DNA from: an uncultured bacterium
Lineage (GTDB): Bacteria; Latescibacterota; UBA2968; UBA8231
Assembly (NCBI GenBank): GCA_937942165.1
Contig: CALDFW010000020.1
Span: 1-47,188 of the forward strand
Length of the DNA stretch: 47,188 bases
Reading direction: 5' to 3'
The first letter of the stretch is position 1; each line of letters begins with the position of its first letter. This document shows positions 37,201 to 45,200 of this stretch, piece after piece. Both the position numbers and the translations under genes were made by a program. The notes beneath the pieces are model-generated. The model searched no databases. It was not told where the DNA came from and saw only the letters and a list, made by a program, of their open reading frames with translations.

Positions 37201-38151
37201 ATCCACGTCGTGCACAATCGTTGACAGGGGAACGGCAACGCGCGCCCCCACTTCAATAGAGAGCAGAGAGAGCGGGGCCAACCTCGGAGCATCGTTCAGC
37301 GGGTGGACTACTACCTGCCAATCGACCGTCTCACAGCGATCTTGAACCGAACAGAAACGCATTGATAGAAGACCTTGTCCGGCTGCGTCGGCAAACGGTT
37401 CAACCTCGAGCACATCGTCCACAATTTGTGCCCGCACGGGCCCGCTGACGTCAACGGAGAAATCGCCTTCTTCTGTAGAGTTGTGGAGGAAACTTCCGAG
37501 CGGAAAACGATAAACCCCTCCATCTTCTAGCAGCGAAAGGGTCGAGCCTGCAGCGAGTAAGGGGTCCTCAGTCTCAGCGAGGCTCCCCTCCAACTCGTCT
37601 TGGTCTACGCGGATCCACAGCACCGACTCGGCCAAGCCAAATCGGTATTGAACGCCCGGCTCTTCGGCTCGGGTGTAAACGGGCTGTCGCTGCCCGGCAG
37701 CGTCCATCCGCAGCGCGGCCATTCCCCCTTCGGGACGATCGACAATACGCAGGGAAAGCGTCGCCAAGAGGAATTCTCCACGCCCAACCGGACGCGTCCC
37801 CCCGATCCCGAGACCGCTCACTGCGACGTAGCTAAGCTCTCCCGTTCCCCTATCAAATCGGTTTTCGTAGACGGTCGTTACCCAAGCAGGTCCCGCAGAA
37901 AAGGGCGCATCGACTTCCGACTTATTTTCACTAGAATTGACGACATCCCAATGGGAGGTATCGATGTGTAGATAAACGCTGGCAGAGGTTATTGGAAGCG
38001 ATCCAGCATCGACGTAGATACCCACATCGACCGTATCACCAGACGCATAAGGCCCCTCGGCTAGGTCCTCGAGGTAGAGCCGGGCATCCTGCGCGTAAAG
38101 CGGCGTGACGACCAGCGCGACGCAGGCCAACCAGATCCCCAGCACGTGCAT
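34234..38151 (-). CDS. giant surface protein: cohesin-like domain, Ig-like repeats, acidic linkers, sorting domain
   Basis: A 1305-aa exported protein. After a signal peptide (1-20), residues about 22-185 form a cohesin-like domain (VDVGIYVDAGSLPITSASVYLHID). Ig/cadherin-like repeats follow, with VDLTSYVRDDDTPESELIWSLSG and VRDPEGNEAVTAW as clear copies of the repeat in the gene at 25854-29942. Three Glu/Asp/Pro/Ser-rich linkers break the rod, at about 467-540, 717-745 and 912-947. The protein ends in a FlgD-like sorting domain starting CFPNPFNASVTV and ending ARVTLLR. There is no dockerin. Its ATG lies 9 nt after the stop of the 38161-42183 gene, so these two form one transcription unit closed by the terminator at 34162-34206. 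A scaffold or stalk role is inferred. Confidence 0.86.
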   Translation of the reverse strand: MHVLGIWLACVALVVTPLYAQDARLYLEDLAEGPYASGDTVDVGIYVDAGSLPITSASVYLHIDTSHWDVVNSSENKSEVDAPFSAGPAWVTTVYENRFDRGTGELSYVAVSGLGIGGTRPVGRGEFLLATLSLRIVDRPEGGMAALRMDAAGQRQPVYTRAEEPGVQYRFGLAESVLWIRVDQDELEGSLAETEDPLLAAGSTLSLLEDGGVYRFPLGSFLHNSTEEGDFSVDVSGPVRAQIVDDVLEVEPFADAAGQGLLSMRFCSVQDRCETVDWQVVVHPLNDAPRLAPLSLLSIEVGARVAVPLSTIVHDVDDPLSQLRVEERQTASVLVYESKGEVVVQGLAGGREELLLRVVDPHGAVAEGMWPIHVRAPSVGPEWIAVPQLEISRGETLHVDLTSYVRDDDTPESELIWSLSGEGVDVLWGEGGSGSVYLSSLQPGQTVLYLQVRDPEGNEAVTAWSITVVDAAPVEEEQSEATEVKSDEEVADGEDDPSAQEDQPVGEQPPSNPDSDAVDRSEEAVDEPVETGGDTQGSSPALAWSLTAISPISMVAGTERHIDLGSAVQGIDPSQLVWKAQSDQSVSVHISDGGAVVGVDSTFSGQTSVEFIATDIWGQQERVSVDFDVSPQRASWTLGDIPDETLAEGDTLFMDLSLHVNVPVHWSIAGGEGLSVRWVDGGVLISSVSGFTGRSVMIFTAVAPDGSQAADIVRIDVVGAGEEVEERDDGAAVPAPIPEESPDELTLRTWDDITLYVGDTHTTESLDGLVVEGDPSLVDWSLRGGVFVDAEITADRRIRLDGRRAQVGREVFWLTAIRSGQRSERSVGIQVRSRPLALRVPTEIVSVPSDGVHLNDFVDGESIGVLWQILEGEGMWIEENRLYANAPPGEYTILLTAQRGSDPPLEVALGVRVPVAEIPLGDAPEESVERDAEGGGIEEPYENELPPLRWAMPDRLEVEMGGSGRWPLQVREGDRLAGALSYVVQSETGKALIEGTDLVVVDVRTPMVVSLLVADVHGREDRVEISVIPIDHRPPIVHLEGVAVGDGIVRWTALADERIGSATMLLDDGPLVPVERSARTVTWEHQVGEGHLGHLRALIVDEAGNLTKVEQAFRAGTVGAGRVLESADGALRILKSGSGVPLLMYRAGGAYRIEYAGEHEVEIALVAPQANRVLAFEQDNIRWTLSTTWAEGRLRGRIRGAGWLSTAKGVAQAGEPLEPRCFPNPFNASVTVGLDMPDAGWLQVDVYDVLGRPVRQLLAEQRSAGPWHAVWDGRDERGRAAASGSYFIAIRAAEQRYSARVTLLR

Positions 38152-38160
38152 GCGAGAATC

Positions 38161-41100
38161 CTAGCGCAGCAACAGCATTTTGCGCACCGCGCTTCGGCCG
38201 GCGCTGGACAGATGGGCAAAATACGGTCCTGAAGCCACGGCCCGTCCAGCATCATCGCGCCCGTCCCACACCGCCACGTAGGTGCCCGCCCGGTGTGGCC
38301 CACCCAGTAGAGACCGTATGCGTTGACCGAGCCCATCGTAAATTTCAAGGCGCACAAATGCCGCCTGGGGAAGCGTGAAGCGAATCTGCGTTTCGGGATT
38401 AAACGGATTGGGGTAGGCCGGCAGTAGAGCAAAGTCGAGCGGACGGATCTGCTCTGAGGACGATCGATGGCGCCTGAGGTTGGCATCGACCCATTCTGCA
38501 TCGAGCAGCTGTATATTGGCCTGCCCTTGCCCCACGCGGCGTAGACGAACCTGAGCCATCACGCGCTCACCGCTAAGGCCTCGGTGCTCACCGCTAAGAG
38601 CCGCACCTAAAACAACCTGTCCGTGCGAATGTCCGTTGGCGACAACGGCAGGCAGTCCGGCAAAGGCCTGCGTCTCCGCTCCGTCAAACACCCAAACCTG
38701 GGGATCGTACTGCAGCCTAAACGCGAAGGCGCGCGCATCCACTAGGCCCGCGGCACCAATCTCAACCTGCAAAAAGTCGTTCCGCTCTTCAGCATTGGTA
38801 AACCAATGGGCGGACTGCGCGGACAGTGCGCCCATTTTATACACCGGCTGAGCGCCTTGGCGGTTGAAATTAGCGGCGACTATATTGAGGTCGGAAATCC
38901 ACACCAAGCTGTCCCGATCGATATCGGCCAAACGCCCACGATCTCCCGCCCCTACCGTCTGTCCGAAATAGGACACGACGTAGTCGACGTCTAGCTGATC
39001 CACTTCGTTGTCGGGCTCTGCATTTCCATCCGCGTCGACGTAGCCCGTCACATCGCCGCCCAGCAGGTAGCCCATATCCTGCCCTTCGGCCACCGCATAG
39101 GTCGGATTTACGTCGGATAGAACGGTTCCAGGATGCACTTCCAGCAGCGGATAATATCCGTCGAGATAGCTGTCTACATGCACGGTTAGCTGGTAGCTTC
39201 CAGCCGGAATTGACCGCAGATGAAAGCGACCGTCCGCGGCCACCGAGTCCTGTATACCCGTCTGCGTGCTATCCAAATCGTTGGCGGCGAAAAAGAGCGA
39301 GTCGGCGATGGACACATAGCTGTTGTGATCGCGAAGCAGAAACGTAACTAGGCCAGCCGCCTCGCTGCGTCCCTGCAGGGAAATGCGTCCGCGCACCTCT
39401 CCTCTCGGCAGCGTCTGAACCTCCACGCCCGTCTGCGGGGGAATCAGGGTAACGGCTTCCCCATCGCGAAAGAAAGCCGATTGGCGATTGCCGGCGTGAT
39501 CGATCGTCACCCGAGAGGAACCCACCGTGTCCCGACTGACGATTTGAAATTCTGCAAGCGTCAAATCACCGTTCAGTAAATCGGTATTTCCCTGGTCAAA
39601 ATAGACGAGATCGAGCAGATACTTACCCGCGTTCAGACTGTCGACGCCCACCAAGAGCGTGTCGCGCAGCACGAGACCGTTCAGGAGCGAATTCATTCTA
39701 AAGGGCTGAATCCCGGGTTGGCTCAGATCCTGGTCGACCACGCTGAAGAAGGAAGAATCCACGCTGGCAAAAAAGCTCAGCAGGTCAATTTCTGTCCCCC
39801 CGCTGTGCGGACGCAGCGCCACGGTAGCCGTATCGCCCGGCACGCTCAGCGAGAGTTGTCCCGGCACCATCTCTACGACGGCCGTCTCGAGACCAACGGC
39901 GCCCGTCTCTTCCAATCCTTCAATTCGAATACGGCCTTCCACTCGGCGCGCAAGGGCCGTATCGGGCGGCACCGCGGCATCCGCGTCCGCAATGAGTACG
40001 TAGGCGTGGTAATCTCCGTTGGTCAGCGGCGTCGCTCCTCCGTCCAGCGAGCGCGTGAGTCGAGCCGGTCGAACGGCAAAGCTCGCCGCTGTATCTTCGC
40101 GTAATATCGAGGCCGCTGCGAGACTGCCATCAGACGAATTTGCAATCCAGTCCACCGCACCGTCCCCTATCAGCGACTGGTAGTCCGTCCCATCCCCCAG
40201 GCTCTGGGCGGCCTCTTGTGACGTGAGCAGAACCCACATCGCGGCGTCTTCGTCGACGTCGACGGCCTCCCATTCAATCGAGAAGCTGCGCCGGCCATCG
40301 ACTTCAATCGGATTTAGCGGCGACGTGACCCGCAGATAGGGAGAGTGTGAAAAGCGGAGATGGCGCGTCACACCCCGTTCGTCGTCCCAGCGCACCAGAC
40401 GACGAGTCGAATCCGTTTGTACGATGCCATACAGGGCGTATGGCACGTCTTCCAGAGGCACGCCCCCCCCGTCGTCGTTGTTAAAATGCCACAGATCCCA
40501 GATGTACTGGTTGTCCAATACACCATCGGGATCTTCCGCGATACCGTTGACGATCAAATGCGTATCGTGCGTCGAGTCAGCTGCAGCCGCCATGATATCG
40601 CCCGTTCCATTTGGCACGGCAAAAGAATCGCTCGAGCTGTAGTAGAGAGCAATCAGTGCACTGTCCTCTAGTGCAACGTCTCCATCGACTCCATAATCGC
40701 GGTTCCAAGAAATCGTATAATAGCGCTCCGCCGCCTCTCCCCCCGTCTCGACCAGTCGATCTTCTCTGCTGTCCAGCACGAGTAGAGGCGAGTGACGCAC
40801 GTTGTAGGTGTAGTCACTGCGACGCATATCGAGGTTTTTTCCGTCGGTGATCACGGCATAGACGTAGTAATTTCCGCTCTCGACATAAACCGAATCGTTG
40901 TTCACAATAGACCAGTGGATTCCTTCGTCGCGCCCCTCATATAGCACATTGGCGCTATCAATCTGGGTCGCGTTAGACAGGCTGTCTATTGATCGATCAG
41001 GCCACGTCCCACTAACGACGACAAAGCTCGTGTCCAGCGTATCTGACTGCGAATAGAATAATTTGACCGAGGCGCTGTCGTCGTTATCGACGACCTGAAA

Positions 41101-42183
41101 GGGAATCGTCAGCTGTGCTCGAGCGCTATCTGCCATTCCGACAGTGCCCTTGTCCAAGCTCAGCAGGAGCCCGCTATCGATATAGTCGGCATCCCCGCCG
41201 AGAAACGATCCAACGCCCAGAACAACGGGCATATGTCGCACCTGGACACCGCGACTCCGCATCAGGGGAAAATCACCCGTCAGAAGGGACGTCATGTAGA
41301 GGAAGTAGGTCGAGTCCTGTAGCGCAGAGACGTCGAATGAGAGCCGCAGCGAGTCCCCCTCCTGCGCGCTGACGGATTCGCCGTTCAGACTGTTGATCGC
41401 ACGCACAGCGACCGAGGTATCAACGCGCACAAGCGAATCGCGCAGCGAAAACCAGAACTGGTACGGCGTGTCGTTTGCATCATCGGCATCCCCGTAAGCG
41501 ATGCCAGCCCGCGCGAGTGCATTACTCGACACACTGCCCCGCACATCGCTCAGCAGGTCGGGCGCGGGACGGACCAGAACAACGCTAACAGAATCTGGAT
41601 AAACGCTTCCCTGTGCGTGGGTCAGCGTATCGTCCCGAGAGACGGCAAAGAGACCGCTAAATTGGCCCAACTGCATATCGTATGGTTCGATAAAACTCAG
41701 ACGTATAGTGCCAGCCGGTATTAACTGCTCACGATCGTTGGAGAATACGACCTGACCGTACGCCGCGTACGCCCGATCTGGATTCGGAGGCGTAGCAATC
41801 GGAAAATGGACGTACAAAGATCCTGCAATGCCCCCCGTCGCGCTCGTCAATACGATCTGACGAGCCGAACTGCCCAGCACCGAAGTATACCCAGTGCCCG
41901 GCGTCGAAGCATCATCCAAGGCGATCTCGTCTTCGTAGCTCCCATCTCCGTCGATATCTGCTATAGACACGCCTTCTGGCAGGCCGATCGCAATCGTGTT
42001 TCCGATCGATGGATCCTGACTCAGCTCAATGAGCAATCGCTGCCAGTAGGGACTCGAATCCGTTGCCCCCTTTGGCACATTGGCAAGGGTCGATGGCGAT
42101 AGGGACACAACTTGGGCTTCTGCCGGAAAGGCAGAAAGCGCGCCCAATAGCACCCATATAATAAAGTGTAAAGATCTATTCAT
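38161..42183 (-). CDS. giant surface protein with cohesin-like and dockerin modules and sorting domain (paralogue of the gene at 29939-34060)
   Basis: A 1340-aa exported protein with the same module order as its paralogue. Shared landmarks are the N-terminal YWQRLLIELSQD and IADIDGDGSYEDE, the mid-region DNQYIWDLW, RRLVRW and HSPYLRV segments, and the cohesin-like GGTEIDLLSFFASVDSSFFSVVDQD followed by PGIQPFRM. Next are a carboxypeptidase-regulatory-like domain (VRGRISLQGRSEAAGLV), a dockerin (DNEVDQLDVDYVVSYFGQ and DIDRDSLVWISDLNIV), a second cohesin-like stretch and a FlgD-like C-terminal domain starting NPFNPETQIRFTLP and ending RKMLLLR. The signal peptide ends near AEA (residue 23), which argues for a short signal peptide in the paralogue too. 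No Shine-Dalgarno sequence precedes the ATG; the leader is A-rich. It is first in its unit, reading from the divergent region at 42184-42298. Confidence 0.88.
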   Translation of the reverse strand: MNRSLHFIIWVLLGALSAFPAEAQVVSLSPSTLANVPKGATDSSPYWQRLLIELSQDPSIGNTIAIGLPEGVSIADIDGDGSYEDEIALDDASTPGTGYTSVLGSSARQIVLTSATGGIAGSLYVHFPIATPPNPDRAYAAYGQVVFSNDREQLIPAGTIRLSFIEPYDMQLGQFSGLFAVSRDDTLTHAQGSVYPDSVSVVLVRPAPDLLSDVRGSVSSNALARAGIAYGDADDANDTPYQFWFSLRDSLVRVDTSVAVRAINSLNGESVSAQEGDSLRLSFDVSALQDSTYFLYMTSLLTGDFPLMRSRGVQVRHMPVVLGVGSFLGGDADYIDSGLLLSLDKGTVGMADSARAQLTIPFQVVDNDDSASVKLFYSQSDTLDTSFVVVSGTWPDRSIDSLSNATQIDSANVLYEGRDEGIHWSIVNNDSVYVESGNYYVYAVITDGKNLDMRRSDYTYNVRHSPLLVLDSREDRLVETGGEAAERYYTISWNRDYGVDGDVALEDSALIALYYSSSDSFAVPNGTGDIMAAAADSTHDTHLIVNGIAEDPDGVLDNQYIWDLWHFNNDDGGGVPLEDVPYALYGIVQTDSTRRLVRWDDERGVTRHLRFSHSPYLRVTSPLNPIEVDGRRSFSIEWEAVDVDEDAAMWVLLTSQEAAQSLGDGTDYQSLIGDGAVDWIANSSDGSLAAASILREDTAASFAVRPARLTRSLDGGATPLTNGDYHAYVLIADADAAVPPDTALARRVEGRIRIEGLEETGAVGLETAVVEMVPGQLSLSVPGDTATVALRPHSGGTEIDLLSFFASVDSSFFSVVDQDLSQPGIQPFRMNSLLNGLVLRDTLLVGVDSLNAGKYLLDLVYFDQGNTDLLNGDLTLAEFQIVSRDTVGSSRVTIDHAGNRQSAFFRDGEAVTLIPPQTGVEVQTLPRGEVRGRISLQGRSEAAGLVTFLLRDHNSYVSIADSLFFAANDLDSTQTGIQDSVAADGRFHLRSIPAGSYQLTVHVDSYLDGYYPLLEVHPGTVLSDVNPTYAVAEGQDMGYLLGGDVTGYVDADGNAEPDNEVDQLDVDYVVSYFGQTVGAGDRGRLADIDRDSLVWISDLNIVAANFNRQGAQPVYKMGALSAQSAHWFTNAEERNDFLQVEIGAAGLVDARAFAFRLQYDPQVWVFDGAETQAFAGLPAVVANGHSHGQVVLGAALSGEHRGLSGERVMAQVRLRRVGQGQANIQLLDAEWVDANLRRHRSSSEQIRPLDFALLPAYPNPFNPETQIRFTLPQAAFVRLEIYDGLGQRIRSLLGGPHRAGTYVAVWDGRDDAGRAVASGPYFAHLSSAGRSAVRKMLLLR

Positions 42184-42206
42184 GTTTTTCTGTTTTTGGC
42201 CGACAT

Positions 42207-42226
42207 ATAAGACAAAATCGTCTTAT
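42207..42226. promoter_or_regulatory. inverted repeat 1 in the divergent intergenic region
   Basis: ATAAGAC (42207-42213) and GTCTTAT (42220-42226) form a perfect 7-bp dyad around a 6-nt AT-rich centre. It overlaps the expected promoter zone of the minus-strand gene (start 42183); a minus-strand TATACT (42234-42229) that could be its -10 lies beside it. Operator function is inferred. Confidence 0.5.
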
Positions 42227-42228
42227 GT

Positions 42229-42234
42229 AGTATA
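42229..42234 (-). promoter_or_regulatory. possible -10 box of the 38161-42183 gene
   Basis: TATACT on the minus strand matches the -10 consensus at five of six positions, about 46 nt before the ATG. No matching -35 box is visible 16-18 nt upstream, where an AAAGGA-like hexamer occurs, so this is weak. Confidence 0.25.
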
Positions 42235-42240
42235 TCGCGC

Positions 42241-42271
42241 CCTACGACATTTCCTTTAATTATGTCGTAGG
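42241..42271. promoter_or_regulatory. inverted repeat 2 in the divergent intergenic region
   Basis: CCTACGACAT (42241-42250) and ATGTCGTAGG (42262-42271) are a perfect 10-bp dyad with an 11-nt pyrimidine/AT centre. Its midpoint is about 40 bp from that of inverted repeat 1, near four helical turns, and both share CGACAT/TTATGT elements. No T-run follows on either strand, which fits an operator better than a terminator. Confidence 0.55.
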
Positions 42272-42298
42272 CCCTGCTGAGGAAAACGCGTTCCAACC

Positions 42299-45200
42299 AT
42301 GAATATCCGGTGGTTTAAATCCCTCATATTAGCTTCCATTCTCCTGTGTATATCCGCGGCGGAATCTCCAGCTCAAACGATCTCGACAGCTGCAGGTGCG
42401 GGCAGCCAAGGCAGTCAAGGCGACGGCGGGGTGCCAACGGCTGCGCTCTTAAACCTCCCTTCTGCGGTCTGGTCAGATACTTTAGGCACGCTCTTTATCG
42501 CCGATACCGGCAACAATCGCATACGACGTATCAATGCTGCACGGGACAGTATTACCACCTTCGCAGGAACGGGATCAGCGGCGTTTTCTGGGGACAATGC
42601 CGACGCCTCTAGCGCAGCGCTAAACGCACCCGGCGGCGTCTTTGTCGACAGCACTGGCATTGTATACGTAGCTGATACCGGCAATCACCGCATACGACGC
42701 ATAGACGCCAGCGGTATTATCACTACAATTGCGGGTAAGGATACAACCGCCGACCTCTTTATCGACGATACGCTCGCCACCCAGGCTACCCTCAGCGCGC
42801 CGACGGCCGTTTTTGCTCGGGGCGGATTTGTCTACATAGCAGATACGGGCAACAATCGCGTGCGGCGCATAGACAGCGGCGGCTTCATAACTACAATTGC
42901 CGGCAAGGACACAACCGCCGGCCTCTTTATCGACAATACGCTCGCCACCCAGGCCACGTTAAATCAACCTCGTGGCCTGTATGTGGACCGCAGCCTCAAC
43001 GTGTATATCGCCGATACAAACAACCACCGCATACGCAAATTTAGCGCTTTGGACAGCGTGTTAACAACGTTTGCGGGCAGTGAAAACGCGGGCTTTTCTG
43101 GAGACGGCGACCTGCCGAGCAACGCGCATCTGGCCTTCCCGACCGCCGTGGTTGTGGATACCTTTGGCACCGCCTATATCGCCGATCGCTTTAACCATCG
43201 CATACGGCGCGTTAATCCGTCGGGCATTATCACAACCGTATCCGGATTGGGATATGCCGGATATGAGGGAGACGCCGGGCCAGCCAACCGAGCAGCCCTC
43301 TCGGCCCCCCATGGTCTCTTCTTACGCGGCGACACGCTCTTTGTTACAGACCAGAGCAATCACCGGCTCCGGAGAATCGTGCCCGACAACAGCAAGGGCC
43401 TGAGCGGCAGCACCACGCTGGGACCAGGTCGAGAAGCACAGCTCATGCACATTGCACTGGCCGGCGATGGTCAGACGACCGTAAAGGGACTCACCTTTAC
43501 CCTTTCCGACCTATCGACGCCAACCGGACTCAGCAGCGATGACTTCAGCGAGTTCCGCCTTTACGAAAGTTATGATGCAGCGCTAGGCGACGACCTGCTC
43601 CTGGGCCAATTAGATGCACGAGAAGTCACCCTCGGCGATCAGACGACCGTTTATGCCACGACACTCGCTACGCCTAGATCCAATACAGACCGCTACTACA
43701 TACTCGCGGGCCTCTTGTCTAAGACCTCTACGCAGGGGCACGCCATGCGCATCGCCGCCGAAACCGGCGCGCTCGTCACAAGCGCAGGAGGACGCGGTGC
43801 ACGCATACGGGAAAGCGATAGCGATAGGCTGACCATTGACGCCGTGGCAACCCAGCTGGTGCTGCGGACGCAGCCTTCAGACGGGCAAAGCGGCAACCCG
43901 CTGCTCAGCCAACCTACCATCGAAGCGCTCGACGACAGCGGATTTGTCGATTATGACTTTCACGATACGCTTTTTGTCACCGCATCCGGATACGGCATCC
44001 TGCTGCACAATATGACCGTCGCCAGCGCCGGGACCGCCTCGTTAAGCAATCTGACCTATACTACACCCATCGATGACGAAGAGATTCAGCTAACCGTAAA
44101 GAACTCGACCGATAACGATGCACCCGGTCTGCTCAGCGTAGTTTCCGATGCAATTCGCATCAACGTCGAAAATGATCCTCCCGTGGTCGACCTGCCCGGT
44201 TTCGTATTTAACGAAGACGATCCCATCGGATTCCGCACGCTAGTCAACGACATTATAAGCGATATAGACGACAGCACGCTTACTATCACATTTCAGAGCC
44301 GTAACACGCTTGCAAGCGTAGTGGGAGACAGTCTCATCATACTACCAGCGGCAAACTTCTTTGGCGTTGACACGCTAACGATAACCGCCACGGATGCCTA
44401 CGGACTCACCCATAGCGATAGCGGTATTATCGAAGTTCGCCCATCAAACGATGCACCCCAAATCAACTCCAGCCAGTTGGAAGCGGTCGAAGACGAGACG
44501 CTGTACGTCGACATGCAAACGCTGGTCAACGATGTAGACAATGCGTTTGGTGAGCTAGCGCTATCTATTACCTCTCTCTCCGATCTCTCATTGGACTACG
44601 ACGAGCAGGCCGGCCAACTCACACTCTGGGCACCGGCCGACAGCAGCGGCATGTATTCCTTTCATATCAGGGCAGAAGATCCCTATAGCACCCCCGCATC
44701 AGACACCGTTTACGTGGCTGTGCTCCCGCAAAACGATCCACCCCAGCTCTCCTTGAGAGATACCACCGTACTTCAGGGAAGCTCTGTGGAAATCGATTTG
44801 GCCCAGAACACCGCAGACATAGACGATCTCTTAACGAATCTGCAGTGGAGCAGCGTAGACGATTCTCTGATGGCAATCGCCCTCAGTCCAGCGGGCGTGG
44901 CAACCGTGCAACCAGATAGCACCTTTTACGGCGAGCGCGACCTGATCTTCAGCGTGCAAGACGCCAGTCAAGCCAGCGCGCACGACACGCTGCGACTCAC
45001 CGTTATACGCGTCAACAGACCGCCCGTAATAAACAACCTACCGGACAGAGAAATCACTGCGGGCGAATCGCTTACGGTCGACTTGGCAGCGTATGGAAGC
45101 GATCCGGATGATCCGCAAGAGAACCTGATCTGGTCGACCGCAGCAGAGCACCTCGTACAGGCTGACTTAGACGGCTCTCTGCTGCGTCTAGTGGCCCCTG

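Noticed and set aside
42722-43057. possible CRISPR-like direct repeats
   Set aside because: The repeats are in frame, encode NHL blades, have a 168-nt period and no constant spacer/repeat pattern, and no cas gene is near.
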